A stretch of DNA of 64,000 nt, taken from NCBI GenBank assembly GCA_008638375.1, contig CM018052.1, positions 8,515,506-8,579,505 on the forward strand, read 5' to 3'. Each line of letters opens with the position of its first letter. The first letter of the stretch is position 1. The notes beneath the pieces were generated by a model. The model searched no databases. It worked only from the letters and a program-made list of their open reading frames with translations, and was not told the origin of the DNA. The translations under genes were made by a program, and so were the position numbers. Shown piece by piece: positions 61,860-64,000 of the stretch. This stretch comes from Nyssa sinensis. Taxonomy: Eukaryota > Streptophyta > Magnoliopsida > Cornales > Nyssaceae.

Positions 61860-62120
61860 CAAAATACCCTCCAAAGGGAAAAGTGACCTAAATACCTTTA
61901 AGGGACAAAAAGACCAAAATGCCCTTAAAGGGCGAAATAACCAACATACCTTTAAGGGGCGAAATGACAAAAAATTTCTTAATAAGAAAAATGACCAAAA
62001 TTCCCTTAGTGAAAAAAATGACCAAAATGCCCTTAAGGGGAGAAATGACCAAAATGCCTTTAGTGGGCAAACTGACCAAAATCCCCTTAAAGGAAAAATG
62101 ACCAAAATCCCCTTAAGGGA
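61860..62120 (+). repeat. Minisatellite with ATGACCAAAATGCCCTTA core
   Basis: About nine imperfect units of 24-29 bp share GAAATGACCAAAATGCC or a variant followed by TTAAGGG. Because the unit is often near 27 bp, open frames appear on both strands, but the translations are only the repeat read in frame. Confidence 0.85.
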
Positions 62121-62230
62121 CGAAGTGTAAAATTACTAAAATACCCTTAGGTGGGAAATATTATAGTAACTTCTCAAGAGTGATGAAACTACCCCTACAC
62201 AATCAAGGGTCACAAAATAAGGTATCTATA

Positions 62231-62448
62231 AAGAGTCCCTAATTGGTGGAGCTTGTAAACAAGTAAACGTCAATACAAGAAAAGGATACCAATTTGGCCT
62301 GGACTATGTAATTGATGTGGTTGGACTCATTCTATGTGAGATTCCTACGTATACCCTAAGGCGAATCAGATCGTCTGTAGTTCGTGAATTGTGAAAGGTA
62401 GCCAAGAAGGAATGTTATCCATTAAGTTGGGAAGATTACCTAAAAGGA
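62231..62448. other. Unassigned sequence after the inverted LTR
   Basis: No gene or LINE continuation was recognised. The first five bases aagag would be one side of a target duplication. Confidence 0.35.
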
Positions 62449-62715
62449 AATTTATCCTAATAGGTTTTCACAAGATCACGTCCTCGATGGATGACTTACC
62501 TAAAAGGAAATACAACCTTAATAGGTTTTTATGAGGTTACTTCCTTGAAGGATGGCTTGCCTAAAAGGAAATGCGATCCTAATAGGTTTTTATGAGGTTA
62601 CATCTTTGATGGGCAGCTTACCTAAAAGGAAATGTGATCCTAATAGGTTTCTTGAACTTGCGTCTTTGGGCGGCTTAAGTAAAAGAAAACTCTATCCTAA
62701 TAGGTTTTTCATAGG
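62449..62715 (+). repeat. Five tandem repeats of about 60 bp
   Basis: The phrase CCTAAAAGGAAAT starts at 62449, 62509, 62570 and 62621, and a diverged form lies near 62678. Each is followed by ATCCTAATAGGTTTTTATGA or a variant. Spacing is 51-61 bp. Confidence 0.88.
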
Positions 62716-64000
62716 ATTGTGACTCTCATGAGTCGAGGGAGTTTACACTTCTCATGTGTTGAGATTTTTTTGATTAGGAATGGTTTTGGATTTTGGTGTC
62801 GGATTATGACTCATTGAGGAGATGACTTGGCTTAAGTCCATTAGAGTACGAAACTTTGTGTGACTCCATGGGGGAATTGACTCAAGTGATGTTTACGATT
62901 TGAGAAGGCTATTTCATTCTCGAGCAGATTATTTAGTCAGTATTTGTTTACATGACCATTCCAAAAAAGAAGATGAATTGACTGATTTTAACCAAAATGG
63001 GCTATGATTCTTACATGTATTTGACCAAAATCGAGTTAACGACCACTTTAGCCTCATGATTAACACCAAATCATGGTAGGCTCATGAATAAATTTGGCAA
63101 TCAAGATTTAGAATTACCAAGAACAGGCTAAAATTGAGTGAAAATGGGTTGTGAATGGCAAAATGGACCGAAATTGTAAAACGGGCCAAAACAGTCTCTG
63201 TGTGCGTATTGGCACACGGAGATGGGGGTTTCAACCCTCTATGTGCCAATTGGTCCCCTATGAGTGTTGATCAACACTCGGGGACCTGGGCACACCTCTT
63301 TAAATTTATGTGACTTTTGGTATTTTTTGTTGCATTTTTTAAAAACTTTTTTCTATATACCTTTGCTCATTTTGGACAAACTTGTGAATGACTCAAGCTT
63401 GAAGCATTCTACACTTGAACAAACCACTGGGAAGATCGAGCAACATGATTTTTATGCATGAGATCAAGAATAAATAAAGAAAATGATGAGTGAGAGTAAT
63501 GACGATTTAGATTCCATACTCGACCTTGGTCGAGATTTTGTGGCACCTGCACCAGTACTTGGAATGATCCTACATTACAAACTTCCTCGAGGCACTCAGA
63601 ATGATACAAACTTGATCTGGGAGCCAACCCATCATTTCACATCTCGAAACCCACCCTATATGGATTAGGGACTACAACTGGTTAGTTAATTACATCGTTC
63701 GCATCCACTTTGTGCAGGTGTGAGTAAATGCTATTGGTTGGTCCATCGGTGTGAAATTAACCTAGAAGGGGGGCTTGAATAGGTTTTTACCAAACTTTCA
63801 TCCATAACACTAACTACAACAAAGAATAACACAATATTTGAATTGAAATTCCAAGCATTTTACAATCAATATGTTCAATTCATCCAATGTAGTTGTAATA
63901 AAGTGTTCAACACACAAACCAATTCACCACAAGCCTAATTCATCAACTAATCAATTTCAAATTCCAATTTCACAATTCAATTACAAATTTGATTATGTGA
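62716..64000. other. Unassigned AT-rich sequence with LTR-element traits
   Basis: No gene was recognised. Observed are a perfect 18-bp palindrome at 63262-63279, an LTR-terminus-like CACATCTCGAAACCCACCC at about 63637, a CTAGAAGGGGGGCTTGAATAG stretch near 63760 that resembles text common inside plant LTR elements, and a run of CAATTCA/CACAA-rich sequence to the end. A 61-codon frame at 63483-63668 lacks family similarity. Confidence 0.4.

Larger units (their letters stand above)
60719..62230 (-). mobile_element. 1.5 kb LTR, inverted relative of the 5793 LTR
   Basis: On the minus strand it begins TATAGATACCTTATTTTGTGACCC and ends CCCAAAATA, so both terminal dinucleotides have decayed by transition (TG to TA at the start, CA to TA at the end). 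It shares GAGAACTACGT, AGAGTGATAAAAT and the start with 5793-7397. It contains a (TA)n(GA)n tract at 61375-61456 and a minisatellite at about 61860-62120. Confidence 0.68.

Noticed and set aside
61839..62105. 88- and 60-codon open frames with periodic amino acid pattern
   Set aside because: They are a 27-bp-like minisatellite read in frame on both strands.
63483..63668. 61-codon frame beginning MSESNDDLDSILD
   Set aside because: No family similarity recognised, and its end runs over an LTR-terminus-like motif. Treated as chance.

Overview
This 64 kb window is nuclear DNA of a flowering plant, probably a eudicot. The evidence is one intact intron-containing type I pectin methylesterase gene surrounded almost entirely by nested plant transposons (Ty1/copia, Ty3/gypsy Tat and Tekay/Del-like long LTRs, a Mutator-like element, an L1-type LINE) and many (TA)n, (GA)n and (CA)n tracts. 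I see no rRNA, tRNA, CRISPR or prokaryotic gene organisation. I cannot name the species.

Layout. 1-2775: end of a long LTR that starts before the window. 2781-5792: decayed Sirevirus-like copia pol and its 3' region. 5793-7520: a 1.6 kb Ty3-type LTR with primer-binding site. 8331-19625: a Mutator-like element (MULE) with a decayed mudrA transposase on the minus strand, split by a 3.4 kb solo LTR, plus HMG-box-like and plant-specific-domain remnants on the plus strand. An extra MULE terminal repeat abuts its left end and makes a large palindrome. 19875-21848: the pectinesterase gene, whose start codon is only about 250 bp from the MULE end.

22372-60620 is one 5'-truncated L1 LINE pulled apart by nested insertions. 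I ordered them by 5-bp target-site duplications (TSDs). Insertion 1 (23580-55302, TSD gtttt) is a solo LTR of about 4.4 kb. It contains a minus-strand LTR retrotransposon with most of its coding interior deleted (25045-48659; LTRs 25045-33565 and 34363-48659; PBS like initiator tRNA-Met) and another solo LTR (50329-54066, TSD ggggt). The deleted element itself carries a 4.0 kb solo LTR (28317-32322, TSD aaaat) in one LTR and a complete 10.5 kb Tat-lineage element (37139-47685, TSD ctttg) in the other. Insertion 2 (56694-60382, TSD tgttg) is one more solo LTR. Beyond the LINE come a minus-strand relative of the 5793 LTR (60719-62230), a 60-bp tandem array and unassigned AT-rich DNA.

The only gene I judge functional is the pectinesterase. 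The element of most interest is the Tat retrotransposon. It has gag, protease, RT, RNase H, a second RNase H and integrase on the plus strand, all decayed mainly by C-to-T type changes. A 74-bp satellite-like array and a multi-exon antisense gene with its own TATA box, a Transposase_28-like domain and a coiled-coil tail lie between pol and the 3' LTR.
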